From: Gammaproteobacteria bacterium
GTDB lineage: Bacteria; Pseudomonadota; Gammaproteobacteria; GCA-001735895
Assembly: GCA_027293245.1 (NCBI GenBank)
Contig: JAPUFZ010000114.1
Span: 1 to 6,336 of the forward strand
Length of the DNA: 6,336 nt
Direction: 5' to 3'
Shown here: positions 1 to 6,166 of the stretch, piece by piece
Numbering within the stretch: position 1 is the first letter of the stretch
How the letters are laid out: every line of letters starts with the position of its first letter
Notes under the pieces: generated by a model
The model's input: the letters and a program-made list of their open reading frames with translations, nothing else
Databases searched by the model: none
What the model was told of the DNA's origin: nothing
Program-made: the position numbers and the translations under genes

Positions 1-352
1 TGAGTCCGAATACCAGTTCGGGTGAATCACGTAAAGCAAGATTAAATCGCTCGCCGGCTGCTTTGCCCAGTTGTTGCTCGACATACTCCGGCGTCTGCCA
101 GACACCCGCGTTGACCAGGCCGGCATTTCGTCCCGAACCACCGAATCCAAAGTTTTTCGCCTCGAACAGCATAACCGATGTGCCTTGCTCGGCCAGATGT
201 AAGGCGCAAGACAATCCAGTGAAGCCGCCGCCAACAACCAATACATCAACCTGATGGGAACCTTCCAACGCGGGTGTCTCGAGATCGGGAACCTCAGTGT
301 CTGCCCAAATTGAAAGTTCACCGGAATCCTGGGGTAACAAGTTATCTGTCAT
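1..352 (-). CDS. FAD-dependent oxidoreductase, DAO family (N-terminal part, cut by window edge)
   Basis: Reading the minus strand from the ATG at 352-350 gives 117 residues that run off the left edge with no stop. Residues 35-46 form a beta strand followed by the dinucleotide-binding glycines (VVGGGFTGLS, G41/G43/G46). E64, at the end of the next strand (MLFEA), is the usual ribose-binding acidic residue. Residues 71-77 (GGSGRNA) match the conserved S-G-R-N segment of D-amino-acid oxidase (DAO) relatives such as gamma-glutamylputrescine oxidase. These flavoenzymes oxidise an amine or amino acid with O2, giving an aldehyde or oxo acid, ammonia or amine, and H2O2. The start is fixed because an in-frame TAA lies five codons upstream and no other start codon intervenes; no clear ribosome-binding site is seen. 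The gene diverges from the acetylpolyamine deacetylase, so a role in polyamine oxidation is likely but inferred. The substrate-binding half lies outside the window, so the substrate cannot be named. Confidence 0.88.
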   Translation of the reverse strand, partial: MTDNLLPQDSGELSIWADTEVPDLETPALEGSHQVDVLVVGGGFTGLSCALHLAEQGTSVMLFEAKNFGFGGSGRNAGLVNAGVWQTPEYVEQQLGKAAGERFNLALRDSPELVFGL

Positions 353-433
353 CGATATTGAGTTTTACGATTATTTTACAATTAGGGACAAATGGTATTC
401 TCCCGTATCGCTATTTTTATTGCCAGAATTATG

Positions 434-446
434 TGCCAGACTGGCA
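434..446. promoter_or_regulatory. Perfect 13-bp palindrome, candidate operator
   Basis: TGCCAG-A-CTGGCA is a perfect inverted repeat of two 6-base arms around one central base. A further TGCCAG half-site lies at 421-426, spaced 13 bases start to start. The site lies in the untranslated leader of the deacetylase, 33 bases before its start codon. It could bind a dimeric regulator. As RNA it could form only a 5-bp stem with a 3-base loop. No regulator gene is present in the window to pair with it. Confidence 0.35.
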
Positions 447-468
447 ACTGGATCATCGCATCATCCCT

Positions 469-474
469 GGAGGT
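469..474 (+). promoter_or_regulatory. Ribosome-binding site that sets the deacetylase start
   Basis: GGAGGT sits 5 bases before the ATG at 480, the strongest Shine-Dalgarno match in the window. It selects residue 62 of the longer open frame (which begins at 297) as the true start. The resulting N-terminus, MLTVFSEKHKLRD, is the form expected for acetylpolyamine amidohydrolases. Confidence 0.88.
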
Positions 475-479
475 GCAAA

Positions 480-1508
480 ATGCTTACCGTATTTAGTGAA
501 AAACACAAGTTGCGTGATGCCAAAACCGAACTCTACGGTGGACAACTGGTGGCGCCCTTCGAATGTCCGGTGCGTGCTGAATACATACTGGAACACCTGA
601 AATCGGTGCAATTGGGTGACGTGATTGCGCCAGACGAGTTCGGCCTCGGGCCGATAACGCGCATACATGATCGCGAATTTCTGAATTTTCTCGAACAATG
701 CTGGGATTTGTGGGTTGCCGAAGGGTACAGCGGCGAGGCGATACCCACCTGCTGGCCAGCCCGCGGTATGCAACTGCGCATACCAAACCATATCGAAGGT
801 AAACTGGGCTACTACGCAATGGCCGGCGAAACCGCCTTTTCGAATGGCACCTGGGAAGCCGCGCGCGCCAGCGCCGACGTCGCCCTCAGCGCACAGGCAG
901 CAATAAAAAATGGCGCCAACGAAGCCTTCGCCCTGTGCCGCCCACCGGGTCATCACGCCGCCAGTGACATGTACGGGGGCTATTGTTTTATCAATAATGC
1001 GGCGGTTGCGGCACAGGCATTTATTGACCAGGGGGCCAGTCGGGTAGCGATTCTGGATGTTGATTTTCATCATGGTAACGGTACCCAGGCAATTTTCTAC
1101 AACCGTGCGGATGTGATGTTTCTATCATTGCACGGCGACCCGAGGGATGCTTTCCCGCATTTCCTCGGTTACGCCGACGAATCAGGCGCCGGTAACGGCG
1201 AGGGTTTCAATTTCAATTATCCGATGGGACCCAATACCAACTTCACCTCCTGGGGTTCCGCACTGGATGACGCCTGTAAAAAAATTGCCAACTTCGGGCC
1301 CGATGCGCTGGTGATATCACTGGGTGTCGATACTTTCGAGCATGACCCGATATCATTTTTCAAACTGACCAGTGACGACTTCAAACGCTACGGCGCAACC
1401 ATTGCCACACTCAAGTTGCCCACCCTGTTTGTTATGGAGGGAGGCTATGCGGTCGAGGAAATTGGTATCAATACGGTCAATGTCCTGCAGGGATACGAAG
1501 GACTATGA
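480..1508 (+). CDS. aphA: Acetylpolyamine amidohydrolase (polyamine deacetylase, histone-deacetylase fold)
   Basis: The 342-residue product is a zinc hydrolase of the arginase/histone-deacetylase superfamily, acting in the cytoplasm. It should remove the acetyl group from N-acetylated polyamines (acetylputrescine, acetylcadaverine, acetylspermidine) to give acetate and the free amine. Seen directly: the His dyad H158/H159 in RPPGHHA; zinc ligands D195 and H197 in LDVDFHHGNGTQ; the third ligand D284 in SLGVDTFEHDP; and the catalytic tyrosine Y323 in MEGGYA. These positions coincide exactly with those I recall for the Mycoplana ramosa enzyme, which is about the same length. Acidic residues that line the cationic-substrate channel of that family are also present (E17, E106, E117), as is the ELYGGQLVAPFECPVRAEYI N-terminus. 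The frame stays open upstream to 297, but that would overlap the divergent oxidase and skip the strong ribosome-binding site. The gene precedes a polyamine importer with a 165-base gap. The aphA symbol follows Pseudomonas usage; the exact acetylated substrate is not readable from sequence. Confidence 0.93.
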   Translation: MLTVFSEKHKLRDAKTELYGGQLVAPFECPVRAEYILEHLKSVQLGDVIAPDEFGLGPITRIHDREFLNFLEQCWDLWVAEGYSGEAIPTCWPARGMQLRIPNHIEGKLGYYAMAGETAFSNGTWEAARASADVALSAQAAIKNGANEAFALCRPPGHHAASDMYGGYCFINNAAVAAQAFIDQGASRVAILDVDFHHGNGTQAIFYNRADVMFLSLHGDPRDAFPHFLGYADESGAGNGEGFNFNYPMGPNTNFTSWGSALDDACKKIANFGPDALVISLGVDTFEHDPISFFKLTSDDFKRYGATIATLKLPTLFVMEGGYAVEEIGINTVNVLQGYEGL

Positions 1509-1673
1509 TCCAAGCTGCAGTGTCATGTAATCCCGTCCTGGTAAAGTAGATATTGGCTGGATAATAAAACCAAATCACGGCACAATAAGGCATTCAAACG
1601 CCAATCAAAGCTAAATCAGGCTTCTGGTGAATCGAATTAATATATTAGAAATACCAATTACAAAGAGATCCAA
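1509..1673 (+). promoter_or_regulatory. Gap between deacetylase and ATPase gene, possible potA promoter
   Basis: This 165-base A+T-rich stretch has no hairpin with a T run, so no intrinsic terminator ends the deacetylase transcript here. Read-through into the transporter operon is therefore possible. TATATT at 1641-1646 is a passable -10 box, but no good -35 lies 16-18 bases upstream, so a separate promoter is only weakly supported. A modest ribosome-binding site (AAAGAGA, around 1662-1668) precedes the ATG at 1674. Confidence 0.25.
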
Positions 1674-2774
1674 ATGGCAACGGCGGCTATAAATATTCAT
1701 GGGGTTTCCAAGGTGTACAACCCGGGTAGCCCTCAGGCGGTTCAGGCACTTGATACGGTATCTCTCACCATCCACGACAATGAATTTTTTACCCTGCTTG
1801 GGCCATCAGGCTGCGGCAAAACGACATTGTTGCGCCTGATCGCGGGTTTCGAACAGGTAACCGGGGGAGAAATTCTGCTGTTCGAAGAAGGCATCGAAAA
1901 CCTGGAACCGAGTCAGCGACCGGTGAATACGGTTTTTCAGCATTATGCCCTTTTCCCCCATATGACGGTCGCCCAGAACGTCGCCTATGGGCTTGAACGA
2001 TTAAAAAAACCAAAGGATGAAATCAGGCTAACGGTCGACCGGGTTCTTTCCCTGGTTAAGCTAACCGAACTGGCCAACAGGCGTCCCAGTCAAATGTCAG
2101 GCGGGCAGCAACAGCGTGTCGCATTGGCCCGTGCACTGGCCCCAAGCCCGAAAGTCCTGCTGCTCGACGAACCCCTGTCGGCACTCGACCTAAAACTCCG
2201 CCAGGCCATGCGTGAAGAACTCAAGCAACTTCAGAAAGAAACCGGCATTACCTTTGTGTTCGTGACCCATGATCAGGAAGAGGCGCTCGCGATGAGTGAC
2301 CGAATTGCGGTCATGTCAAATGGTGAAGTCCAGCAGATTGGCTCCCCAACAGAAATTTATGAACACCCGGTGAATCGATTCGTGGCTGACTTCATTGGCG
2401 ATACAAACTTTATCGACGGCGAGATTATCTCGGTTAAGGACGATCTGGTATCCTGCCGCATCAGTGCAAATACTGTATTTGAAGCGGAGGACAGTGGCAA
2501 TCACAAACCTGGTGACCAGGTCACCCTGTTCCTGCGCCCGGAAAAGATAACACTCACGTCCGATGCGCAGATTGTAAACGGTGAATCCCATGCGGGCAAA
2601 GTTACCAATATTATTTATCTCGGCAATCAGGCCTTGCTTAGCGTGGATTTAGGCAATGACATCGAGCTGACGGCCCAGACTCGCCCGCGTGAGGATGGAA
2701 ACCTTCCCTTTGCCGTCGGCGACTCGTTGCTTGTCGAATTCTCAAAACGCGCCCTCAGGGTGCTGGCGAAATGA
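1674..2774 (+). CDS. potA: Polyamine ABC transporter ATP-binding protein (PotA type)
   Basis: The 366-residue product is the cytoplasmic ATPase that powers import of putrescine/spermidine-type substrates through the two permeases encoded next. Seen directly: Walker A GPSGCGKTT (43-51), Q-loop Q89 in VFQHYALFP, the ABC signature MSGGQQQRVALARAL (141-155; M replaces the usual L), Walker B VLLLDEP with D165 and E166, D-loop SALD, and the switch histidine H199 in VTHDQEEA. Residues from about 280 on form the C-terminal TOBE-type regulatory domain (FLRPEKI, then GKVTNIIYLGNQ). This domain architecture and length are typical of PotA/PotG proteins. The stop codon overlaps the next start by 4 bases (ATGA), which indicates translational coupling in an operon. 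The closest alternative would be another member of the same spermidine/putrescine/iron ATPase group, but the neighbours favour polyamines. Confidence 0.95.
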   Translation: MATAAINIHGVSKVYNPGSPQAVQALDTVSLTIHDNEFFTLLGPSGCGKTTLLRLIAGFEQVTGGEILLFEEGIENLEPSQRPVNTVFQHYALFPHMTVAQNVAYGLERLKKPKDEIRLTVDRVLSLVKLTELANRRPSQMSGGQQQRVALARALAPSPKVLLLDEPLSALDLKLRQAMREELKQLQKETGITFVFVTHDQEEALAMSDRIAVMSNGEVQQIGSPTEIYEHPVNRFVADFIGDTNFIDGEIISVKDDLVSCRISANTVFEAEDSGNHKPGDQVTLFLRPEKITLTSDAQIVNGESHAGKVTNIIYLGNQALLSVDLGNDIELTAQTRPREDGNLPFAVGDSLLVEFSKRALRVLAK

Positions 2775-3673
2775 GTAGCTGGCTCCCCACCAATCCATCA
2801 TCCAGGCGCTGGCTGGGCCTGGCGCCAACCTACCTGGTGATCGGCATCTTCATGTTGATCCCGATGATCATTATGGGGACCTATTCCTTTATGGAAGCCA
2901 ACCCCTATGGTGGCGTTAAACCGGTGTTTTCGACGGCGGCTTATCTGCAACTGGCCTGGGAATACGACCTGGATGGTACACTGGTCTTCAACCCCGGCTA
3001 TCTAAAAATTATCTGGCGATCGATCGGGCTATCAACCATGGCGACTGTGATCTGTCTTATTTTTGGTTTTCCGGTAGCCTATTACATTACGCTTCAGCCA
3101 GAGAACCGCCGTAATTTCTATATTTATCTTATTACCATTCCGTTCTGGACCAACCTGCTGATCAGGACCTTCGCCTGGATCATTATTCTGGGTCGTAACG
3201 GGGTGATCGAATTACCTCTGTTGAGTCTTGGCATTATCGATAAATCCCTGAGAATGATGTATTCCGACGGGGCTATCGCCATAGGCCTGACCTACAGTTA
3301 TCTGCCGTTGATGGTTCTACCGATCTATGCCAGTCTTGAAAAACTGGATTTCCGCTTATTGGAAGCGGCCAGCGATCTATACTCTTCGCGCCTTGAAATC
3401 ATGACCAAGATTGTCATTCCATTGTCCAAACCCGGTATTATCGCCGGCTGCATTCTGGTTTTCATTCCCTGTCTCGGGGCTTTCATCGCACCCAATCTGC
3501 TCGGTGGCGGTAAAAAGTTGATGCTTGGTAGCCTGGTCCAGTTCCAGTTTGCCTCGGCGCGTAACTGGCCGTTCGGATCGGCGCTTTCCATGTTGATGCT
3601 TGCCGTCGTGGTAATGGCATTAATTTTCTACGCGCGCGGGGCGAAAAAACGCGCAGCCGGGGCTGAATCGTGA
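2771..3673 (+). CDS. potB: Polyamine ABC transporter permease 1 (PotB type)
   Basis: This 300-residue inner-membrane protein is one half of the transport channel. Six hydrophobic segments are visible at about 17-39, 86-108, 116-140, 165-188, 220-242 and 268-288. The cytoplasmic EAA loop that docks on the ATPase spans about 195-225 (LLEAASDLY, then IVIPLSKPGIIAG). PotB-like signatures include FPVAYYI, IPFWTNLLIRTFAWIIILGRNG and the C-terminal NWPFGSALS. The glycine normally seen at position 7 of the EAA motif is a tyrosine here (Y204). The ATG is embedded in the potA stop, with a weak AGGG upstream. The gene ends in a 4-base overlap with the next permease. Order and homology make the PotB assignment firm; the exact polyamine is not determined. 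Confidence 0.94.
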   Translation: MSSWLPTNPSSRRWLGLAPTYLVIGIFMLIPMIIMGTYSFMEANPYGGVKPVFSTAAYLQLAWEYDLDGTLVFNPGYLKIIWRSIGLSTMATVICLIFGFPVAYYITLQPENRRNFYIYLITIPFWTNLLIRTFAWIIILGRNGVIELPLLSLGIIDKSLRMMYSDGAIAIGLTYSYLPLMVLPIYASLEKLDFRLLEAASDLYSSRLEIMTKIVIPLSKPGIIAGCILVFIPCLGAFIAPNLLGGGKKLMLGSLVQFQFASARNWPFGSALSMLMLAVVVMALIFYARGAKKRAAGAES

Positions 3674-4506
3674 GTGATCAACTAACCAGGCCCAGCAGCA
3701 AACGCAAGATCCTTCCGGTAGGACATTATCGAGGCCTCGGCCTTTGGAATGCCGCTTTCCTGATATTTCTCTATATGCCAATCGCCGTGCTAATTTTTTA
3801 TTCCTTCAATGATAACCGCATGGTCATGATCTGGAGTGGATTCAGTATTGACTGGTATATAAAGGCATTCAATAACGTAGCCATTCAGGATGCCGTTCTA
3901 AACTCCCTGATCGTCGCCTTTTTTGCAACGGTTATTTCCACAGCAATCGCGACCATCGGCGCACTGGTGCTTGCCCGCGGCGGCAACTTCAGGGGCAAAA
4001 CCATGTCGCTGGGGCTAATCACCCTGCCGCTCATGGTGCCGGAAATCGTCACGGCCGTAGCCATGCTGATTTTCTTCGCAGCCATCGGTATAAACTGGGG
4101 CCTTGGAAATGTGATTATTGCGCATGTGACTTTTTGCATTCCCTTTGCCTTCATGCCCATCAGGGCACGTCTGGAAGGCATGGACACGTCAATGGAGCAG
4201 GCTTCGCGTGATCTTTATGCGTCCGAGTGGGAGACATTTCGGTATATCACCGTGCCCTTGTTGATGCCGGGTATTATCGCCGGAGCGATGCTGGCTTTCG
4301 TTATTTCGATGGATGACTTTATCATTACACTGATGGTCAGTGGCGCCGGCTCGACCACACTCCCGGTGTACATTTACAGCATGATTCGCCGTGGTTTAAC
4401 GCCGGAGATCAACGCCGTATCGACCTTGCTGTTACTATTTTCGATAACAATTGTAACAGCCTACTGGATCGTATCTAATAAGACACGGACTGAAACTGTG
4501 CATTAA
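3670..4506 (+). CDS. potC: Polyamine ABC transporter permease 2 (PotC type)
   Basis: This 278-residue inner-membrane permease pairs with PotB. It starts with GTG, and that GTGA overlaps the PotB stop by 4 bases. Hydrophobic segments lie at about 24-45, 76-101, 112-139, 146-165, 197-222 and 248-268. The EAA loop is at about 175-205 (MEQASRDLYASEW, then ITVPLLMPGIIAG). In it Q177 replaces the usual Glu, S179 the second Ala and Y183 the usual Gly. PotC-like features include the short N-terminal FLYMPIAVLIFYSFND segment, LPLMVPEIVTAVAMLIFF and FVISMDDFIITLMVSG. The partner ATPase and binding protein flank it in standard potABCD order. Confidence 0.94.
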   Translation: MSDQLTRPSSKRKILPVGHYRGLGLWNAAFLIFLYMPIAVLIFYSFNDNRMVMIWSGFSIDWYIKAFNNVAIQDAVLNSLIVAFFATVISTAIATIGALVLARGGNFRGKTMSLGLITLPLMVPEIVTAVAMLIFFAAIGINWGLGNVIIAHVTFCIPFAFMPIRARLEGMDTSMEQASRDLYASEWETFRYITVPLLMPGIIAGAMLAFVISMDDFIITLMVSGAGSTTLPVYIYSMIRRGLTPEINAVSTLLLLFSITIVTAYWIVSNKTRTETVH

Positions 4507-4542
4507 CCCGTATTAATACAACAACTAAAGAGGTAAGTTTAA
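4507..4542 (+). promoter_or_regulatory. potC-potD gap with strong ribosome-binding site
   Basis: The 36-base gap holds AGAGGT (4529-4534), 8 bases before the potD ATG. This would give the binding protein its own efficient translation start, as expected for a component needed in excess over the membrane subunits. A perfect 10-bp palindrome GTATTAATAC (4510-4519) also lies here; its arms leave no loop, so it is not an RNA hairpin. No terminator or clear promoter is seen. Confidence 0.5.
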
Positions 4543-5571
4543 ATGAAACGCATTTTATCAACTATAGCCGTAGCCATCTGGGCACTGTCGGCCGGCATGG
4601 CCCAGGCGGCTGAGGAGCTGTTCATCTATAACTGGACGGAATATACCCCGCCGGAACTGGTTGCAAAATTCGAAGCAGAAACCGGCATCAAGGTGACGGT
4701 CGACACTTATGATTCGAATGAAACGCTGCTGGCCAAACTACAGGCCGGCGCCACCGGTTATGATCTTGTCGTACCCAGTCAGAACTTCGTGCCAATTTTC
4801 GTCAGCGAAGGTTTGATCCAGAAGGTCAATGTCAGTGGCATGTCGAATTTCAAAAATATCGAGGAACGCTGGCGCAACCCGGCGTGGGATCCACAGCAGG
4901 AATATTCTTCACCCTGGCAGTGGGGAACGACCTCATTCTCGTACAACAGCGAAAACTATTCAGGCAAGGGTGAGTCTCTAAAAGAATTCTTCGAACCAAA
5001 TGAAGAAGCCTCAGGACGCGTAAGCGCCTTCCAGACTCCCGATGAAGTGGTAAACCTGGCCAACATTTATCTTGGTTTACCGTTTTGTTCGGAAGACCCC
5101 AGGGAAATGAAAAAGGTCCAGGACCTGCTAGTCGCCCAGAAGCAACACATCGTTGCGTATAACTCTGAAACCATGAGTGACATGCTGGCCAGTGGCGAAG
5201 CTGTCATAACCAACCACTGGAGCGGGTTTTCCAGGCTCGGTCGCCTGACCGGCGCACCGATCGTCTATGCCTATCCGAAAGAAGGCGTCGTTGGCTGGTA
5301 CGATAGTCTGGTTGTGCCGACTAGCGCCAAGAACGTTGACAATGCCAGGAAATTCATGGATTTCATGATGGACCCGGTGAACATGGCAATGCTGACTGTT
5401 AACCAGGGTTACGGCGATTCGATAATCGGCTCTTCTGCCTATTACACCGAAGAACTAAAATCTGCACCGGAGGTCAATCCCCCGGCAGATGTGCCGGTTG
5501 TATTCGCTACGACCTGTTCACCGAAAGCCCAGTCCCTGATCGACAAGGTCTGGACCAAGGTAATGCAGTAA
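4543..5571 (+). CDS. potD: Periplasmic polyamine-binding protein (PotD/PotF type)
   Basis: The 342-residue product is the exported substrate receptor of the importer. Residues 1-22 form a Sec signal peptide: charged MKR, hydrophobic core, then AQA before A23, a signal-peptidase I site. No lipobox cysteine is present, so it should be a free periplasmic protein. The mature start ELFIYNWTEYTPPELVAKFE is diagnostic of polyamine-binding proteins. By eye, W31, Y34, S79, E168, W226, W252, D254 and Y290 fall where E. coli PotD has its ligand-contacting W34, Y37, S83, E171, W229, W255, D257 and Y293. Other contact positions appear changed (N81 for Y85, T165 for D168, T324 for Q327), so the ligand may differ from spermidine. 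The mature chain has only two cysteines (C182, C325), which might form a disulfide. It is the last gene of the operon, followed by an intrinsic terminator. Confidence 0.93.
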   Translation: MKRILSTIAVAIWALSAGMAQAAEELFIYNWTEYTPPELVAKFEAETGIKVTVDTYDSNETLLAKLQAGATGYDLVVPSQNFVPIFVSEGLIQKVNVSGMSNFKNIEERWRNPAWDPQQEYSSPWQWGTTSFSYNSENYSGKGESLKEFFEPNEEASGRVSAFQTPDEVVNLANIYLGLPFCSEDPREMKKVQDLLVAQKQHIVAYNSETMSDMLASGEAVITNHWSGFSRLGRLTGAPIVYAYPKEGVVGWYDSLVVPTSAKNVDNARKFMDFMMDPVNMAMLTVNQGYGDSIIGSSAYYTEELKSAPEVNPPADVPVVFATTCSPKAQSLIDKVWTKVMQ

Positions 5572-5597
5572 AAATCTTCTGCCTTAACCCGTATATG

Positions 5598-5633
5598 CGG
5601 AGCTGCGGTTTCATGACCCGGCTCCGTTTTTTT
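5598..5633 (+). terminator. Rho-independent terminator after potD
   Basis: CGGAGC (5598-5603) pairs perfectly with GCTCCG (5621-5626), extended inward by a T-G wobble and a G-C pair. Seven T residues follow at 5627-5633. The hairpin begins 27 bases after the potD stop codon and closes the transporter operon. Confidence 0.9.
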
Positions 5634-5671
5634 AGAAGCATAGCCATTCTTTCATCAGATCAACTCTAAAT

Positions 5672-5714
5672 TCCCTGATACTGGCAGGCAGGACATCGCC
5701 AGCAATACCAGGGA
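5672..5714. repeat. Imperfect stem-loop between convergent potD and cupin genes
   Basis: TCCCTG (5672-5677) pairs with CAGGGA (5709-5714) and CTGGC (5681-5685) with GCCAG (5698-5702). An asymmetric internal loop and a 12-base apical loop separate the arms. The structure lies 21 bases past the cupin stop on the minus strand. It could therefore be a transcript end for that gene, although no T run follows on either strand. The rest of the 5634-5734 gap shows nothing I recognise. Confidence 0.35.
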
Positions 5715-5734
5715 GCTGCTGATCAGGAATAGAA

Positions 5735-6094
5735 TTACAGATCTTGTTCAGGCGTCTCTATATATACCGCCATGACACAACCAGTTTCAGTATACGACGA
5801 GTGCTCAGTTCCCTTTTTTAACCATACCAGATCACCCTCTCTATAAATCGTGCCATCATTCTCGATCAACTCGCCACTGAGGATTAAAAATTCCTCATTG
5901 CCGGTGTGCTGATGCGGTGTCGTGGTTGATCCCGGATCCATTTTGTAGATATGAAAACCTACACCGTTCGGCTTGCTGATATCGTGTTGTAGCGTGCTGC
6001 TCGGATGTAGCTCACCATTTTCCAGAACCCAGGGTTGAAACTCGGCCTCGTGGATATTCACTACTTTACGTTCGTCTTTGGCTATCGGTTTCAT
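5735..6094 (-). CDS. Small single-domain cupin protein
   Basis: The 119-residue product is a single cupin beta-barrel. Motif 1 is intact: G55, H61, H63, E67 and G74 in PGSTTTPHQHTGNEEFLILSGEL, with the standard spacing G-X5-H-X-H-X3-E-X6-G. Motif 2 spans G87 to H98 (GDLVWLKKGTEH); lysine 93 replaces the usual proline, but the metal ligand H98 is kept. H61, H63, E67 and H98 would therefore bind a divalent metal. No signal peptide or partner domain is present, so it should be cytoplasmic. Small cupins of this kind include dioxygenases, isomerases and ChrR-like sensor domains, and the sequence does not decide among them. It is convergent with potD and in the same direction as the hydrolase fragment upstream. 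A weak GGAAA ribosome-binding site precedes the ATG. A link to polyamine metabolism is possible by proximity only. Confidence 0.87.
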   Translation of the reverse strand: MKPIAKDERKVVNIHEAEFQPWVLENGELHPSSTLQHDISKPNGVGFHIYKMDPGSTTTPHQHTGNEEFLILSGELIENDGTIYREGDLVWLKKGTEHSSYTETGCVMAVYIETPEQDL

Positions 6095-6166
6095 TTCAAT
6101 TTTCCAATATGTTCTGCCATTAAGGGACAGGATTTGAATTTCGCCATATCACCACTGAAAGGCTAT

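Larger units (their letters stand above)
353..479. promoter_or_regulatory. Divergent intergenic region between oxidase and deacetylase
   Basis: This A+T-rich gap of 127 bases separates two divergent genes, so promoters for both should lie here or just inside the oxidase gene. For the plus strand the best candidate is an extended -10, TGG-TATTCT (393-401), with a TTTACA-like -35 at 375-380. The spacer of 15 bases is shorter than ideal, and moving the -35 to TTTTAC (374-379) makes it 16. No convincing minus-strand promoter was found. A 13-bp palindrome at 434-446 lies downstream of the candidate -10, where a bound repressor could block transcription of the deacetylase. The assignments are by eye only. 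Confidence 0.4.

Noticed and set aside
93..103. 11-bp palindrome GTCTG-C-CAGAC as an operator
   Set aside because: It lies inside the coding sequence of the oxidase, and palindromes of this size are expected several times by chance in the window.
63..254. Plus-strand open frame opposite the oxidase
   Set aside because: The minus strand encodes a clear FAD-binding fold here, so the plus-strand frame is a shadow.
297..479. Upstream extension of the deacetylase frame by 61 codons
   Set aside because: It would overlap the divergent oxidase start, includes the promoter region, does not look like family sequence, and ignores the strong GGAGGT before the ATG at 480.
274..600. Plus-strand open frame of 108 codons across the divergent gap
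   Set aside because: It overlaps both the oxidase and the deacetylase in other frames and has no ribosome-binding site or domain.
453..1073. Long minus-strand open frame opposite the deacetylase
   Set aside because: It is antisense to a gene with all catalytic motifs, and its translation shows no recognisable domain; it is a shadow of codon bias.
2316..2591. Minus-strand open frame inside potA
   Set aside because: It is antisense to the conserved ATPase and TOBE sequence and has no supporting features.
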